A program made the translations under genes and the position numbers. Of a DNA stretch of 64,000 nucleotides, positions 27,387 through 36,708 are shown in pieces; within the stretch, counting starts at the first letter, position 1, and the number at the start of each line of letters is the position of its first letter. The notes under the pieces were generated by a model that saw only the letters and a program-made list of their open reading frames with translations, was not told the origin of the DNA and ran no database searches. Source of the stretch: an uncultured Porphyromonadaceae bacterium (GTDB taxonomy: Bacteria; Bacteroidota; Bacteroidia; Bacteroidales; Muribaculaceae); NCBI GenBank assembly GCA_947175645.1, contig CAMWNP010000003.1, positions 93,629 through 157,628 of the forward strand, given 5' to 3'.

Positions 27387-30300
27387 ATGAAATTAGATAC
27401 CTTTATAAACCGACCGGTGCTATCCACGGTGATCTCAATTTTCATCGTACTGCTGGGTATCATCGGACTTGTTTCACTCCCCGTCACACAGTTCCCTGAC
27501 ATTGCGCCACCAACAATCTCGGTTTCTACGACTTACACCGGTGCGAACGCTCAGTCAGTGCTTAACTCCGTCATAGCCCCTCTGGAGGAGGCCATCAACG
27601 GTGCGGAGGGTATGACCTACATGGAATCCACAGCCACCAACACCGGTTCGGCACGTATCACCGTATACTTCAAACAGGGATTTGACCCTGACATGGCGGC
27701 GGTCGACGTCCAGAACCGTGTGGCAAAGGCACAGAACCTCCTTCCCGCCGAGGTAACTCAGGTGGGTGTGCTGACTCAGAAACGTCAGTCATCAATGCTT
27801 CTGTCCGTGGGTCTGTACTGCGATAACGGTCAGTACGACATGGCATTCATTGACAACTACATGAAAATCAACATCATCCCGCTTCTGCAGCGTGTAAATG
27901 GCGTGGGTGACGTAATGTCGTTCGGTGCGGACTACTCCATGCGTATATGGCTGAAGCCCAATGTGATGGCTCAATATAACCTGATGCCTACGGACATTTC
28001 TGCCGCTCTTGCCGAACAGAACGTCGAGGCTGCTCCGGGTGCGTTCGGTGAACAGGGTAACCAGTCGTTCCAATACACCATTAAATATAAGGGACGTCTT
28101 TCAACACCGGAGGAATTCGGTGATATAGTTGTCCGCGCCACCCCTGACGGTGAAGTCCTCTATCTGAAGGATGTCGCCGATATAGAACTCGGCCGTGTGA
28201 CATACGGATTCAAGAACACTCTTAACGGCTATCCCGCTACCACCGCCATCGTGTTCCAGACCGCAGGTTCTAACGCCACCCAGATTATCAATGACTGTTT
28301 GAAAACAGTCAAAGAGGCTGACAAGAATCTTCCCAACGGTTTGAAAACCGCCATTGTCATGAATAATAATGACTTCCTGGATGCATCAATCCATGAGGTT
28401 GTGAAAACTCTTATCGAGGCATTCATTCTTGTGTTCTTCGTGGTGTATGTGTTCCTTCAGGACTTCCGCTCGACCATCATCCCAGCCATAGCAATTCCTG
28501 TGGCGTTGGTGGGTACGTTCTTCTTCATGAACCTTATCGGATTCTCCGTGAACCTCATCACCCTTTCCGCGCTTGTGCTTGCAATCGCCATTGTGGTCGA
28601 TGACGCCATTGTGGTGGTCGAGGCTGTCCACGCCAAACTTGATGCCGGGTACAAGAGTGCACGCAAAGCGTCAATCGATGCCATGAGCGAGATTGGAGGT
28701 GCAATCCTTTCAATCACCCTGGTAATGATGCTCGTGTTCATTCCTGTGTCATTCATGACCGGAACATCCGGTGTGTTCTACCGTCAGTTCGGTCTGACAA
28801 TGGCAATAGCAATCGGTCTGTCGGCTCTGAACGCGCTTACCCTTTCACCGGCTCTCTGTGCAGTATTCCTCAAGGGTCATGACAATAACGATTCTCTCAA
28901 GGACCGTGTGGCACAGTCTATGGGTACCGCGGCGGAAACCATGAAGAAACGTTACGTTTTTGCAGTAAACATGCATCCGCTCATCACAACCGTTGCTCTG
29001 GTTGGTACCATCACCTGCATGATCATGGGCTGGTTCTCAACCACTTTCGACTGGAAGGCAATCGTGGCCATCGTATGTGCGGTGATAACCATCGTGGGAA
29101 TCTTCTCTCCCCGCTTCCACAAGGCGTTTGAAAAAACCTTCGGAGCACTGTTGAGAAAATATTCCGGAGCCACAGGATTCTTCAACCGTCACAAAGTGTC
29201 GGTATTCGTGATGGTAGGTCTTTCCATCGCCGCTCTGGTGGTGCTGATGCGCAATACTCCCCAGGCTCTTGTTCCTGATGAAGATACAGGTATGATTTTC
29301 GTTATGGTGGATATGCCTCCGGGCACATCACAGGAACGCACGTTTGAAGTGCTTGACCAGACCGACGAGATTATCCGCTCCGTTCCGGGAGTGCTTTACT
29401 CCATGAAAATCGCCGGTTATAGTTTCATCGCCGGTGAAGGTGCCACCTACGGTACATTCCTTGTGAAACTCAAGCCATGGGATGAACGTACATCCGCTTC
29501 TGAATCTTCGCAGGCCATTCTCGGACAGATCTACGGCCGCGCGAGCCAGATGGTCAAGGACGGACGTGTCATAGCATTCGCTCCTCCCATGATTTCCGGT
29601 TACTCGATCACCAATGGTTTTGAACTTAAGATGCAGGACCGTACGGGTGGCGACATCAATGAATTCTTCGCAATCGTCCAGGGATTCCTCGCTCAACTCA
29701 ACCAGCAGCCGGAAATTCAGGTGGCTTACACCACGTTCAACCCCACCTTCCCCCAATATATGGTGGATATCGATGCCGCCAAGGCTAAAGCGGCAGGTAT
29801 TTCTCCGCAGACAATCCTGCAGACTCTCCAGGGCTACTACGGTGGTATGTATGTCTCCAACTTCAACAGATTCGGTAAAATCTACCGCGTCATGATGCAG
29901 GCTAATCCGGAATCCCGTGTATCTCCTGAAACCCTCTCCGCAATAAAAATTCGCAATGGCTCGGAAATGGCTTCGCTGGAGAACTACGTGACCCTTACCC
30001 GTGTTTACGGTCCTGACCTCCTTAACCGTTTCAACATGTTCCAGTCAATATCAGTGACCGGTAATCCCGCTCCCGGCTATTCTTCAGGAGAGGCGCTTGC
30101 TGCCATTGAACGTGTTGCATCACAGACTCTTCCCCAGGGCTACGGTTATGAATACTCAGGTATGACACGTGAACAGGCGCAGACTTCAGGCAGTTCAACA
30201 GCCATCATCTTCGGTCTGTGCTTCCTGTTCGTATACCTCCTTCTCTCAGCCCAGTATGAAAGTTATATCCTTCCCTGGGCAGTGCTCCTTTCAATTCCGT

Positions 30301-30755
30301 TCGGTTTGATGGGTACGTTTATCTTCGCTGACCTCAAGGGTATAACCAACAACGTTTACCTCCAGATTGCGCTCATCATGCTCATCGGTCTGTTGGCCAA
30401 GAATGCCATCCTTATCGTTGAGTTCGCGCTTGACCGCCGCAAGACAGGTATGTCTATCGTCAACGCCGCGCTATCCGGTGCTACAGCACGTCTGCGACCC
30501 ATTCTTATGACCTCTCTGGCCCTCATCATCGGTTTGTTGCCCATGATGTTCGCCCACGGTGCGGGTGCTAACGGTAACCAGGCGCTCGGTACGGGAGCCA
30601 TTGGCGGTATGTTGATCGGTATGATCTTCCAGGTGCTCTTCGTGCCCGCTCTCTTCATCACCTTCCAGATTATACAGGAAAAGATATCACCAATCAAGTG
30701 GAAGGACACCGACAACTCCGGAATTGAATCTGAATTGGAACAACTTTCAAGATAA
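27387..30755 (+). CDS. RND efflux pump, HAE1/AcrB family inner membrane transporter
   Basis: A 1122-residue AcrB-type proton-driven exporter. The N-terminal FINRPVLSTVISIFIVL and VNLITLSALVLAIAIVVDDA, with the aspartate pair of TM4, are diagnostic. Two periplasmic porter regions and a second membrane half (LLAKNAILIVEFA) are complete. It is about 70 residues longer than usual: residues about 519-595 add two hydrophobic segments (LITTVALVGTITCMIMGWF and AIVAIVCAVITIVGIF) between the first and second membrane halves. It lies 37 bases after the adaptor gene and 4 before the outer-membrane factor. Confidence 0.95.
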   Translation: MKLDTFINRPVLSTVISIFIVLLGIIGLVSLPVTQFPDIAPPTISVSTTYTGANAQSVLNSVIAPLEEAINGAEGMTYMESTATNTGSARITVYFKQGFDPDMAAVDVQNRVAKAQNLLPAEVTQVGVLTQKRQSSMLLSVGLYCDNGQYDMAFIDNYMKINIIPLLQRVNGVGDVMSFGADYSMRIWLKPNVMAQYNLMPTDISAALAEQNVEAAPGAFGEQGNQSFQYTIKYKGRLSTPEEFGDIVVRATPDGEVLYLKDVADIELGRVTYGFKNTLNGYPATTAIVFQTAGSNATQIINDCLKTVKEADKNLPNGLKTAIVMNNNDFLDASIHEVVKTLIEAFILVFFVVYVFLQDFRSTIIPAIAIPVALVGTFFFMNLIGFSVNLITLSALVLAIAIVVDDAIVVVEAVHAKLDAGYKSARKASIDAMSEIGGAILSITLVMMLVFIPVSFMTGTSGVFYRQFGLTMAIAIGLSALNALTLSPALCAVFLKGHDNNDSLKDRVAQSMGTAAETMKKRYVFAVNMHPLITTVALVGTITCMIMGWFSTTFDWKAIVAIVCAVITIVGIFSPRFHKAFEKTFGALLRKYSGATGFFNRHKVSVFVMVGLSIAALVVLMRNTPQALVPDEDTGMIFVMVDMPPGTSQERTFEVLDQTDEIIRSVPGVLYSMKIAGYSFIAGEGATYGTFLVKLKPWDERTSASESSQAILGQIYGRASQMVKDGRVIAFAPPMISGYSITNGFELKMQDRTGGDINEFFAIVQGFLAQLNQQPEIQVAYTTFNPTFPQYMVDIDAAKAKAAGISPQTILQTLQGYYGGMYVSNFNRFGKIYRVMMQANPESRVSPETLSAIKIRNGSEMASLENYVTLTRVYGPDLLNRFNMFQSISVTGNPAPGYSSGEALAAIERVASQTLPQGYGYEYSGMTREQAQTSGSSTAIIFGLCFLFVYLLLSAQYESYILPWAVLLSIPFGLMGTFIFADLKGITNNVYLQIALIMLIGLLAKNAILIVEFALDRRKTGMSIVNAALSGATARLRPILMTSLALIIGLLPMMFAHGAGANGNQALGTGAIGGMLIGMIFQVLFVPALFITFQIIQEKISPIKWKDTDNSGIESELEQLSR

Positions 30756-30759
30756 GAAC

Positions 30760-32142
30760 ATGAAACTGATCAAAACAACATACATCGCCGTGGCGCTTGT
30801 GGGGACAACTGCCCTCACCGGCTGCCACATGAAAAAATTCGACATAAGCCGGCAGGAGAGCACTCTTGCCAAGGAGTATGCCAAAGCAGCACAGGCTCCC
30901 GTCGACTCCGCCGCTTTCGGTAACGTCCGTTGGGAACAGGTATTCACTGACCCCCTTCTTGCTGATCTTATCCGTGAGGCACTGGCTGCCAACGTTGATC
31001 TTGACAACGCACGTCTGAATGTGGAGATAGCCCGTGCCAACATGCGCGGAGCCCGTCTTGCCTATCTCCCTTCACTTGCACTCGCACCCCAGGGTGGCGC
31101 TTCGTCAGTCTCAAACGGAAAACTAACCAACTGGAACTATACCATACCCCTGACAGCAAGTTGGGAGGTTGACATCTTCGGCAAGACTCTTAACAATAAA
31201 CGTGCTGCCGAAGCATCCTATCGCATGTCGCAGGACTATGCGCAGGCCGTCCGTTCACAGATCATCGGCGGAGTGGCTAACTGCTACTACGCTATCGCTG
31301 CGCTTCAGGCCACTCTTGACATGATGCAGGAAACAGCCGCCATCTGGAAAGAAAATGTGGCCACCATGCGTGACTACAAGGCTATTGCGCGCACCAACGA
31401 AGCCGCTGTGATGCAGTCTGAAGCAAACTACTACAGCATCCTTGCCTCAATTCAGGATATACGCACACAACTCCATGAAACAAACAACTCCCTGGCTCTG
31501 CTGCTCCGTCGTCAGCCACAGATTTTCGCTATTCCGGCACTTGAGTCATTCGCTCCACCGGTGATGGCTCTCGAGGGGGTAGACATGGCGATGCTTGCCT
31601 CACGTCCGGATGTGCGTGCCGCTGAAGAATCACTCGCAGCCGCTTATTATCAGACCAACTACGCTCGTGCAGCGTTCTATCCGGGGCTGACAATCACCGC
31701 CAACTACGGGTTCACCAACTCTTTCGGCTCGATAATCAAGAATCCGGGTGACTGGATTGCTTCTCTCGCCGGCTCTCTGGTGGCACCAATCTTCATGCGC
31801 GGACAGAACATCGCGCGTCTGGAAGCCGCTAAGGCTCAGCAGAAGCAGGCTCTCAATAATTTTGAAAAGAGTGTCCTTTCAGCAGCAAGCGAGGTGTCAA
31901 ATGCCCTCACTCTTTATGAGAACAACCGCCAGAAAGCAGTTTACCTTGACAGTCAGGTGGAGGATCTCAAGAAAGCCCAGGAATACACCGGTGACCTCTT
32001 CGCAGCCGGTAGCGCCACATATCTTGAGGTGCTGACCGCCCAGACCTCGCTCCTCTCTGCCCGCACCGGCAGAATCAACTGCGAACTCGCACAGGCTCAG
32101 GCTGTCATTAACCTCTACCAGTCGCTCGGCGGCGGACGCTGA
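30760..32142 (+). CDS. RND efflux outer membrane lipoprotein (NodT/OprM family)
   Basis: A 460-residue TolC-like channel of the NodT family, anchored by a lipobox (LTGC at residues about 18-21). Two repeats of long helices and strands are visible, including the paired segments AAEASYRMSQDYAQAVRSQI and AAKAQQKQALNNFEKSVLSA. SRPDVRAAEESLAAAYY is a family hallmark. I choose ATG 30760, four bases after the pump stop. With the two preceding genes it forms one tripartite pump; substrates cannot be inferred. Confidence 0.93.
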   Translation: MKLIKTTYIAVALVGTTALTGCHMKKFDISRQESTLAKEYAKAAQAPVDSAAFGNVRWEQVFTDPLLADLIREALAANVDLDNARLNVEIARANMRGARLAYLPSLALAPQGGASSVSNGKLTNWNYTIPLTASWEVDIFGKTLNNKRAAEASYRMSQDYAQAVRSQIIGGVANCYYAIAALQATLDMMQETAAIWKENVATMRDYKAIARTNEAAVMQSEANYYSILASIQDIRTQLHETNNSLALLLRRQPQIFAIPALESFAPPVMALEGVDMAMLASRPDVRAAEESLAAAYYQTNYARAAFYPGLTITANYGFTNSFGSIIKNPGDWIASLAGSLVAPIFMRGQNIARLEAAKAQQKQALNNFEKSVLSAASEVSNALTLYENNRQKAVYLDSQVEDLKKAQEYTGDLFAAGSATYLEVLTAQTSLLSARTGRINCELAQAQAVINLYQSLGGGR

Positions 32143-32183
32143 TTGATCATTTAGCGAATCATAATCAAAGACATCAAAACACC

Positions 32184-32213
32184 GGAGTGCGTTCCGCGCA
32201 CGGAACGCACTCC
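32184..32213 (+). terminator. Terminator of RND operon
   Basis: Perfect 13-bp stem GGAGTGCGTTCCG with loop CGCA, followed by ATTTTAAT. It lies 41 bases after the outer-membrane factor and ends 18 bases before the lpxA-family start. Confidence 0.9.
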
Positions 32214-32231
32214 ATTTTAATCTATAAAACC

Positions 32232-33029
32232 ATGATAAGCGAAAAAGCATTTGTCGATCCTTCAGCAGTTATCGGCAAAAACGTAAAGATTTATCCTTTC
32301 GCCTACATCGATGCTAATGTAGAGATAGGCGACAACACCGTAGTGATGCCCTACGCCAGCATAATCAACGGAACGAGAATAGGCAAGAACTGTAAGATCT
32401 ATCAGGGTGCCATCGTAGGAGCCGACCCCCAGGACTTCCGTTGGAAAGGTGAACAAACCTATTGCTACATCGGTGACAACGTGGTCATACGCGAACACGT
32501 CATCATTAACCGTGGCATAACACCTAACGGAGGCACACGTATCGGCAACGACACATTCATCATGGCAGACTCGCACATAGGTCATGACTGCCATCTCGCA
32601 GGCGAATCCGTCATAGGCAATGGTGTAACCTTCGCAGGCGGTGTCGAAGTTGGCAAATGCGTGATTCTTTCGTCAAATGTAATCCTTTACGAAGCATCAA
32701 AGATAGGTGACTGGGTGTTTGTCAAAGGAGGTTGCCGCATAGCGGGCAATGTGCCCCCATACATTATCGTGGCACACAACCCCGTGGCATATTACGGTAT
32801 CAATGCGTCTGTGATGCGCAAGAACAAATCAGGCTACAACTTCACCGATGAGCAGATCGATGATATCGCAAAAGCCTACCGCCACATCTATCAGAGCGGA
32901 ACGTCGGTATTCAACGCCCTTCAGCGCATTGAAGAGGATCTTGAGCCGTCGGAAGTACGTGACAACATCATGAACTTCATCCGCAACGCAAAAATGCGTA
33001 TCGTGGCAATGCCTATAGAACTGGAATAA
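32232..33029 (+). CDS. lpxA: LpxA-family UDP-GlcNAc O-acyltransferase
   Basis: A 265-residue left-handed beta-helix protein of the LpxA family, which moves a 3-hydroxyacyl chain from ACP to UDP-GlcNAc in the first step of lipid A synthesis. Hexapeptide repeats run from about residue 8 to 190. The catalytic-histidine segment is conserved as ADSHIGHDC, and the helical C-terminal domain follows. It stands alone, without the lpxD, lpxC-fabZ or lpxB neighbours often seen, so it might be a second LpxA paralogue with a different acceptor or chain length. ATG 32232 gives the family N-terminus. Confidence 0.85.
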   Translation: MISEKAFVDPSAVIGKNVKIYPFAYIDANVEIGDNTVVMPYASIINGTRIGKNCKIYQGAIVGADPQDFRWKGEQTYCYIGDNVVIREHVIINRGITPNGGTRIGNDTFIMADSHIGHDCHLAGESVIGNGVTFAGGVEVGKCVILSSNVILYEASKIGDWVFVKGGCRIAGNVPPYIIVAHNPVAYYGINASVMRKNKSGYNFTDEQIDDIAKAYRHIYQSGTSVFNALQRIEEDLEPSEVRDNIMNFIRNAKMRIVAMPIELE

Positions 33030-33078
33030 TCCGGTTACGGACAAACTCCGTGAACAATTTTTGAACCTTATTTGTTAT

Positions 33079-33115
33079 GATGGTGTATGAGGTTTTGCTG
33101 ACCTCATACATCATC
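33079..33115 (+). terminator. Hairpin between lpxA and aquaporin genes
   Basis: GATGGTGTATGAGGT (33079-33093) pairs with 33101-33115 with one mismatch around a 7-base loop. It lies 49 bases after lpxA and 23 before the aquaporin start. There is no clear T run, so it may be a terminator or a leader structure of the aquaporin gene. Confidence 0.5.
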
Positions 33116-33138
33116 AACTATTTATTAATCATTCACTT

Positions 33139-33852
33139 ATGAAAAAGTATTATGCAGAGATGATCGGCACGTTCGTGCTGACTCTCATGGGCTGCGGTTC
33201 AGCAGTCTTCGCCGGAATCGGTCTCGGAACCACCGGCTACGGTGTTTCAACCCTTGGAGTTGCCATGGCATTCGGTCTGGCAGTAGTGGCCATGGCCTAC
33301 ACTATAGGCAACATTTCAGGCTGTCACATTAATCCTGCTATCACCGTAGGTGTCTGGGCAAGCGGCAGAATGAAAGGTAAAGAAGCCGTAGGCTACATGG
33401 TATTCCAGGTGATAGGCGCAATCATCGCATCCGCTGTTATTTACATGCTTGTCCACACAGGTAATGCCGCCGGAGAAACCTCAGTATTCAACAGCACCAC
33501 TACCACCGGTGCAAACTCTTACCTCGACGGAAACATCTATCCCGCTTTCTTCGCAGAACTCATCTTCACCTTCATCTTCGTTCTTGTGGTTTTAGGAACC
33601 ACCGACTCAAAGAAGGGTGCGGGAGCCTTCGCAGGCCTGGCAATCGGTCTGACACTCGTGCTCGTCCATATAGCATGTATCCCCATCACCGGCACATCTG
33701 TTAACCCGGCACGTTCAGTAGGTCCGGCCATCTTCTCATGCATCGAAGGCAACTGTGTTCCTCTTCAGCAACTCTGGCTCTTCATTGTTGCTCCCGTCCT
33801 CGGCGCACTTCTCAGCGCAGGCGTTTGGAAAGCCCTCGGCTCCGACAAATAA
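33139..33852 (+). CDS. aqpZ: Aquaporin Z-type water channel
   Basis: A 237-residue MIP-family channel with six membrane segments. Both NPA motifs are present (residues 65-67 in GCHINPAITVG, and 189-191 in SVNPARSVGP) with the selectivity-filter arginine after the second. A histidine in LVHIACIPI matches the water-specific AqpZ filter rather than glycerol facilitators. An extra loop rich in S, T and N lies around 113-132. It is monocistronic, followed by a terminator. Confidence 0.93.
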   Translation: MKKYYAEMIGTFVLTLMGCGSAVFAGIGLGTTGYGVSTLGVAMAFGLAVVAMAYTIGNISGCHINPAITVGVWASGRMKGKEAVGYMVFQVIGAIIASAVIYMLVHTGNAAGETSVFNSTTTTGANSYLDGNIYPAFFAELIFTFIFVLVVLGTTDSKKGAGAFAGLAIGLTLVLVHIACIPITGTSVNPARSVGPAIFSCIEGNCVPLQQLWLFIVAPVLGALLSAGVWKALGSDK

Positions 33853-33884
33853 TCCCGATTAACATTCAACCAACCTGATAAGGA

Positions 33885-33935
33885 GGGTGTGTCGAAATTC
33901 AATTTTGACACACCCTTTTAAGGTTTGTCAGAATA
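33885..33935 (+). terminator. Terminator of aqpZ with repeated tail sequence
   Basis: GGGTGTGTC (33885-33893) pairs with GACACACCC (33907-33915), followed by TTTT. The adjoining TTAAGGTTTGTCAGAA is the same as the sequence that follows the ridA terminator on the minus strand. Confidence 0.75.
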
Positions 33936-34029
33936 TTCCGGATGCAAGACGCTGAGAGTGAGACTAAAGGTGTATTATCGTCTAATTCTCTTGAATGATA
34001 AATAATAAGTCCCATTATTAGTTTCTCTC

Positions 34030-34060
34030 TTGGTAGAATCGATGAATTCTGTTACCTTTG
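34030..34060 (+). promoter_or_regulatory. Promoter of AAA/DUF4143 gene
   Basis: TACCTTTG at 34053-34060 fits the -7 consensus, with TTGG at 34030-34033 as a weak -33 at about the right spacing. The ATG at 34107 is 46 bases further on. Confidence 0.5.
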
Positions 34061-34106
34061 CACTGTCAATCAATGTGACAAGGCACAATATTTGACAATA
34101 GGTATT

Positions 34107-35360
34107 ATGATAATACAAAGACCTCTATACCTGCAGAAACTCATTTCTCGCAGACGCAACGGAATGATAAAGATTGTCACAGGTGTAAGACGCTGTGGCA
34201 AATCTTTCCTGTTGTCTAACCTATACGCTGGGTGGCTCAGGGAACAAGGTGTGGAAAACGACCACATCATCACGATCAATCTTGAAGACAGACGAAACAA
34301 GAATTTGCGCGATCCGGATGCGCTGCTTGATTACATTGACTCAAAACTGACCGATGAAGCCGTCCATTACATAATGATTGACGAGATACAGCATGTCAGC
34401 GAATTCGAGGACGTGCTCAACAGTTATCTGAATATGCCTAATGCCGACGTGTATGTAACAGGCAGCAACGCGCGGTTTCTTTCCAAGGATGTAATCACTA
34501 CTTTCAGAGGACGAGGCGACGAGATAAAACTTTACCCTCTCAGTTTCGGTGAGGTTTTCCCTTATATGGACATGCAGAAAGACCGTGCTTTAACTACCTT
34601 TATGCTTTTCGGAGGTCTACCACAGGTTGTTCAGAAATCATCCGAGGATGAAAAGAACGAGTATCTGAAAGGTCTTTTTACCCATACTTATATCAAGGAT
34701 ATAAAGGAGCGGTACGGCATCAAGAACACTGAGATGCTTGATGAATTGCTCAACATCCTGGCATCAGACATCGGCGCTTTGACGAATCCCACCAAACTGA
34801 CCAACACATTCGAGAGCGTGAAGCATACAAAAGTCAACCGCATGACGTTGACGTCGTATCTGGAGTATATCTGTGATTCATTCCTTGTTGAGAAAGCAAG
34901 CCGCTATGATGTTAAAGGGAAAAGGTATATCGATAGTCCGTACAAGTATTACTTCACTGACTGCGGTCTGCGTAATGCCCTGCTTAATTTCAGGCAGACA
35001 GAGCCTTCTCATCTGATGGAGAATGTGATCTACAACGAATTGCGGGTGCGTGGCTTTAATGTTGATGTTGGTGTCGTGCCGATACAACTTAGAAAGGACG
35101 ATGGTAGCCGGGAAAGGAAACAGTTTGAGGTGGATTTTGTCTGCAATATGGGTAGCCGACGCTACTATATCCAATCCGCCTACCGGATGCCCGATGAAGA
35201 TAAGATGAAACAGGAAGAAGCCTCATTGCGCAATATTGATGATTCCTTCAAGAAAATCATTATTGTTGGTGAGGACACACCCATTTTGAGAAACGAGGCC
35301 GGAATTACCGTTATAGGCATATATGATTTCCTGTTAAATGAAAATTCATTGGATCTGTAA
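34107..35360 (+). CDS. AAA ATPase with DUF4143 C-terminal domain
   Basis: A 417-residue protein of the AAA_14/DUF4143 family, common and often multicopy in Bacteroidales, of unknown function. Walker A GVRRCGKS is at residues 26-33 and Walker B IMIDEIQH at 89-96, followed by the sensor-like YVTGSNARFL. The DUF4143 half contains YFTDCGLRNALLNF and a C-terminal nuclease-like fold region (FEVDFVCNMGSRRYYIQSA) resembling a PD-(D/E)xK core. ATG 34107 is preferred to TTG 34092. It is flanked by its own promoter and a bidirectional-looking hairpin. Confidence 0.88.
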   Translation: MIIQRPLYLQKLISRRRNGMIKIVTGVRRCGKSFLLSNLYAGWLREQGVENDHIITINLEDRRNKNLRDPDALLDYIDSKLTDEAVHYIMIDEIQHVSEFEDVLNSYLNMPNADVYVTGSNARFLSKDVITTFRGRGDEIKLYPLSFGEVFPYMDMQKDRALTTFMLFGGLPQVVQKSSEDEKNEYLKGLFTHTYIKDIKERYGIKNTEMLDELLNILASDIGALTNPTKLTNTFESVKHTKVNRMTLTSYLEYICDSFLVEKASRYDVKGKRYIDSPYKYYFTDCGLRNALLNFRQTEPSHLMENVIYNELRVRGFNVDVGVVPIQLRKDDGSRERKQFEVDFVCNMGSRRYYIQSAYRMPDEDKMKQEEASLRNIDDSFKKIIIVGEDTPILRNEAGITVIGIYDFLLNENSLDL

Positions 35361-35435
35361 TATGAAGCAATAACTATTTTTTGATCGGACAGCAATAGTT
35401 TAGTATATGTTTTGGCGAACACAAACTAAACAAAA

Positions 35436-35466
35436 AGGGCTGACTCCTGCAAATGGTTCCAGCCCT
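35436..35466 (+). terminator. Terminator after AAA/DUF4143 gene
   Basis: AGGGCTG pairs with CAGCCCT across a 17-base loop and is followed by AATTTTATA. On the other strand it is followed by TTTTTG, but no minus-strand gene is near. Confidence 0.6.
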
Positions 35467-35517
35467 AATTTTATACTCTCTTAAAAAATTTTGGTCTAAA
35501 TGTCGTGGACATATTTA

Positions 35518-35549
35518 TTTGTTTTCTAAAGTTGAATTCGTTACTTTTG
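35518..35549 (+). promoter_or_regulatory. Promoter of glycerate operon, almost at the start codon
   Basis: TTTG (35518-35521), 20 bases, TACTTTTG (35542-35549) is a full match to the Bacteroidetes -33/-7 pattern. Transcription would start within a few bases of the ATG at 35554, giving a leaderless or nearly leaderless message. Confidence 0.65.
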
Positions 35550-35553
35550 TGAT

Positions 35554-36708
35554 ATGGAAAAAGAACATGAAAAGATTGTGCTTGCTTTCGACTCCTTCAA
35601 GGGGTCGCTGTCAAGTATCGGTGTTGGTGAGGCTGCCGCACGAGGGGTGAGAAAAGCACTGCCTGGAGCCGAGACCGTTGTTGTGCCTGTTGCCGACGGG
35701 GGCGAGGGCACCGTTGAAGCGGTGGTGGATGCCATGGGTGGCGAGATTGTCTCTGCACAGGTTTCTGATCCTCTCGGTAACAAAATCAACGCCGGGTATG
35801 GCATATCAGGTGACACCGCCATCATTGAAATGGCGGCTGCGAGCGGACTTCCGCTGGTTCCTGCTGACAAACGAAACCCGTGGGTGACAACCTCATTCGG
35901 CACGGGAGAACTGATTCGTGACGCACTTCTGCGCGGATGTCGCAGGTTTCTCATCGGCATTGGTGGAAGCGCCACCAACGATGCCGGCACGGGAATGTTG
36001 CGGGCACTCGGTTTCCGCTTCCTCGACTGCAATGGCGTTGAAATAATCGGTGGCGGAGGCGCTGTGGGCGATATAGTCAGCGTGGACTGCACCAATGTGA
36101 TCCCTCAGTTATCCGGTGCAACATTCACTGTGGCATGCGATGTCACCAATCCACTGACTGGTCCGGACGGTGCCAGCCACGTCTACGGTCCGCAGAAAGG
36201 TGCCGACCCCGGAATGGTGGAGGCTCTTGACCGTTCTCTCGCATCATTCGCAAAAGTGGTAGCCGATACCAGGGGAGGTGTCGACCTGTCAGCACAACCC
36301 GGTGCCGGAGCCGCCGGAGGACTCGGATTCGCCTTCCTGACATTCCTTGGTGCAACTCTTGAACCCGGTGTGGAGATGGTTCTTGATGCCATAGGTTTTG
36401 ACAGTTATCTCCACGGTGCCACTCTGGTGCTGACGGGGGAGGGGAGACTTGACTCGCAGACTCCCATGGGAAAGACTCCTGCGGGTGTACTTCGCCATGC
36501 CACGCGTGCCGGTATAAATGTAATTGCCGTAGGCGGAAGTCTGCAGCCTTCTGCTGTCCCCGTTCTGATAAAAACGGGTTTCAAAGCTGTATTCCCCGTG
36601 ATTCCCTCACCCATGCCTCTTGAAGAAGCGCTTCTCCCGGTCGTTGCCGCCGAAAATGTTGAACGCACCGTTGAACAGATTATCCGAACATTAAACCTAC
36701 GTAAATGA
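35554..36708 (+). CDS. glxK: Glycerate kinase
   Basis: A 384-residue member of the GckA/GlxK glycerate kinase family, phosphorylating D-glycerate (to 2- or 3-phosphoglycerate depending on subtype). Typical features are the N-terminal IVLAFDSFKGSLSS, the VPVADGGEGTVEA motif, GIGGSATNDAGTGMLRALG near residue 130 and TGEGRLDSQTPMGKTP near 290. The start ATG 35554 adds only a short lead before the usual N-terminus. It overlaps the permease gene by 4 bases, so uptake and phosphorylation are coupled. Confidence 0.93.
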   Translation: MEKEHEKIVLAFDSFKGSLSSIGVGEAAARGVRKALPGAETVVVPVADGGEGTVEAVVDAMGGEIVSAQVSDPLGNKINAGYGISGDTAIIEMAAASGLPLVPADKRNPWVTTSFGTGELIRDALLRGCRRFLIGIGGSATNDAGTGMLRALGFRFLDCNGVEIIGGGGAVGDIVSVDCTNVIPQLSGATFTVACDVTNPLTGPDGASHVYGPQKGADPGMVEALDRSLASFAKVVADTRGGVDLSAQPGAGAAGGLGFAFLTFLGATLEPGVEMVLDAIGFDSYLHGATLVLTGEGRLDSQTPMGKTPAGVLRHATRAGINVIAVGGSLQPSAVPVLIKTGFKAVFPVIPSPMPLEEALLPVVAAENVERTVEQIIRTLNLRK

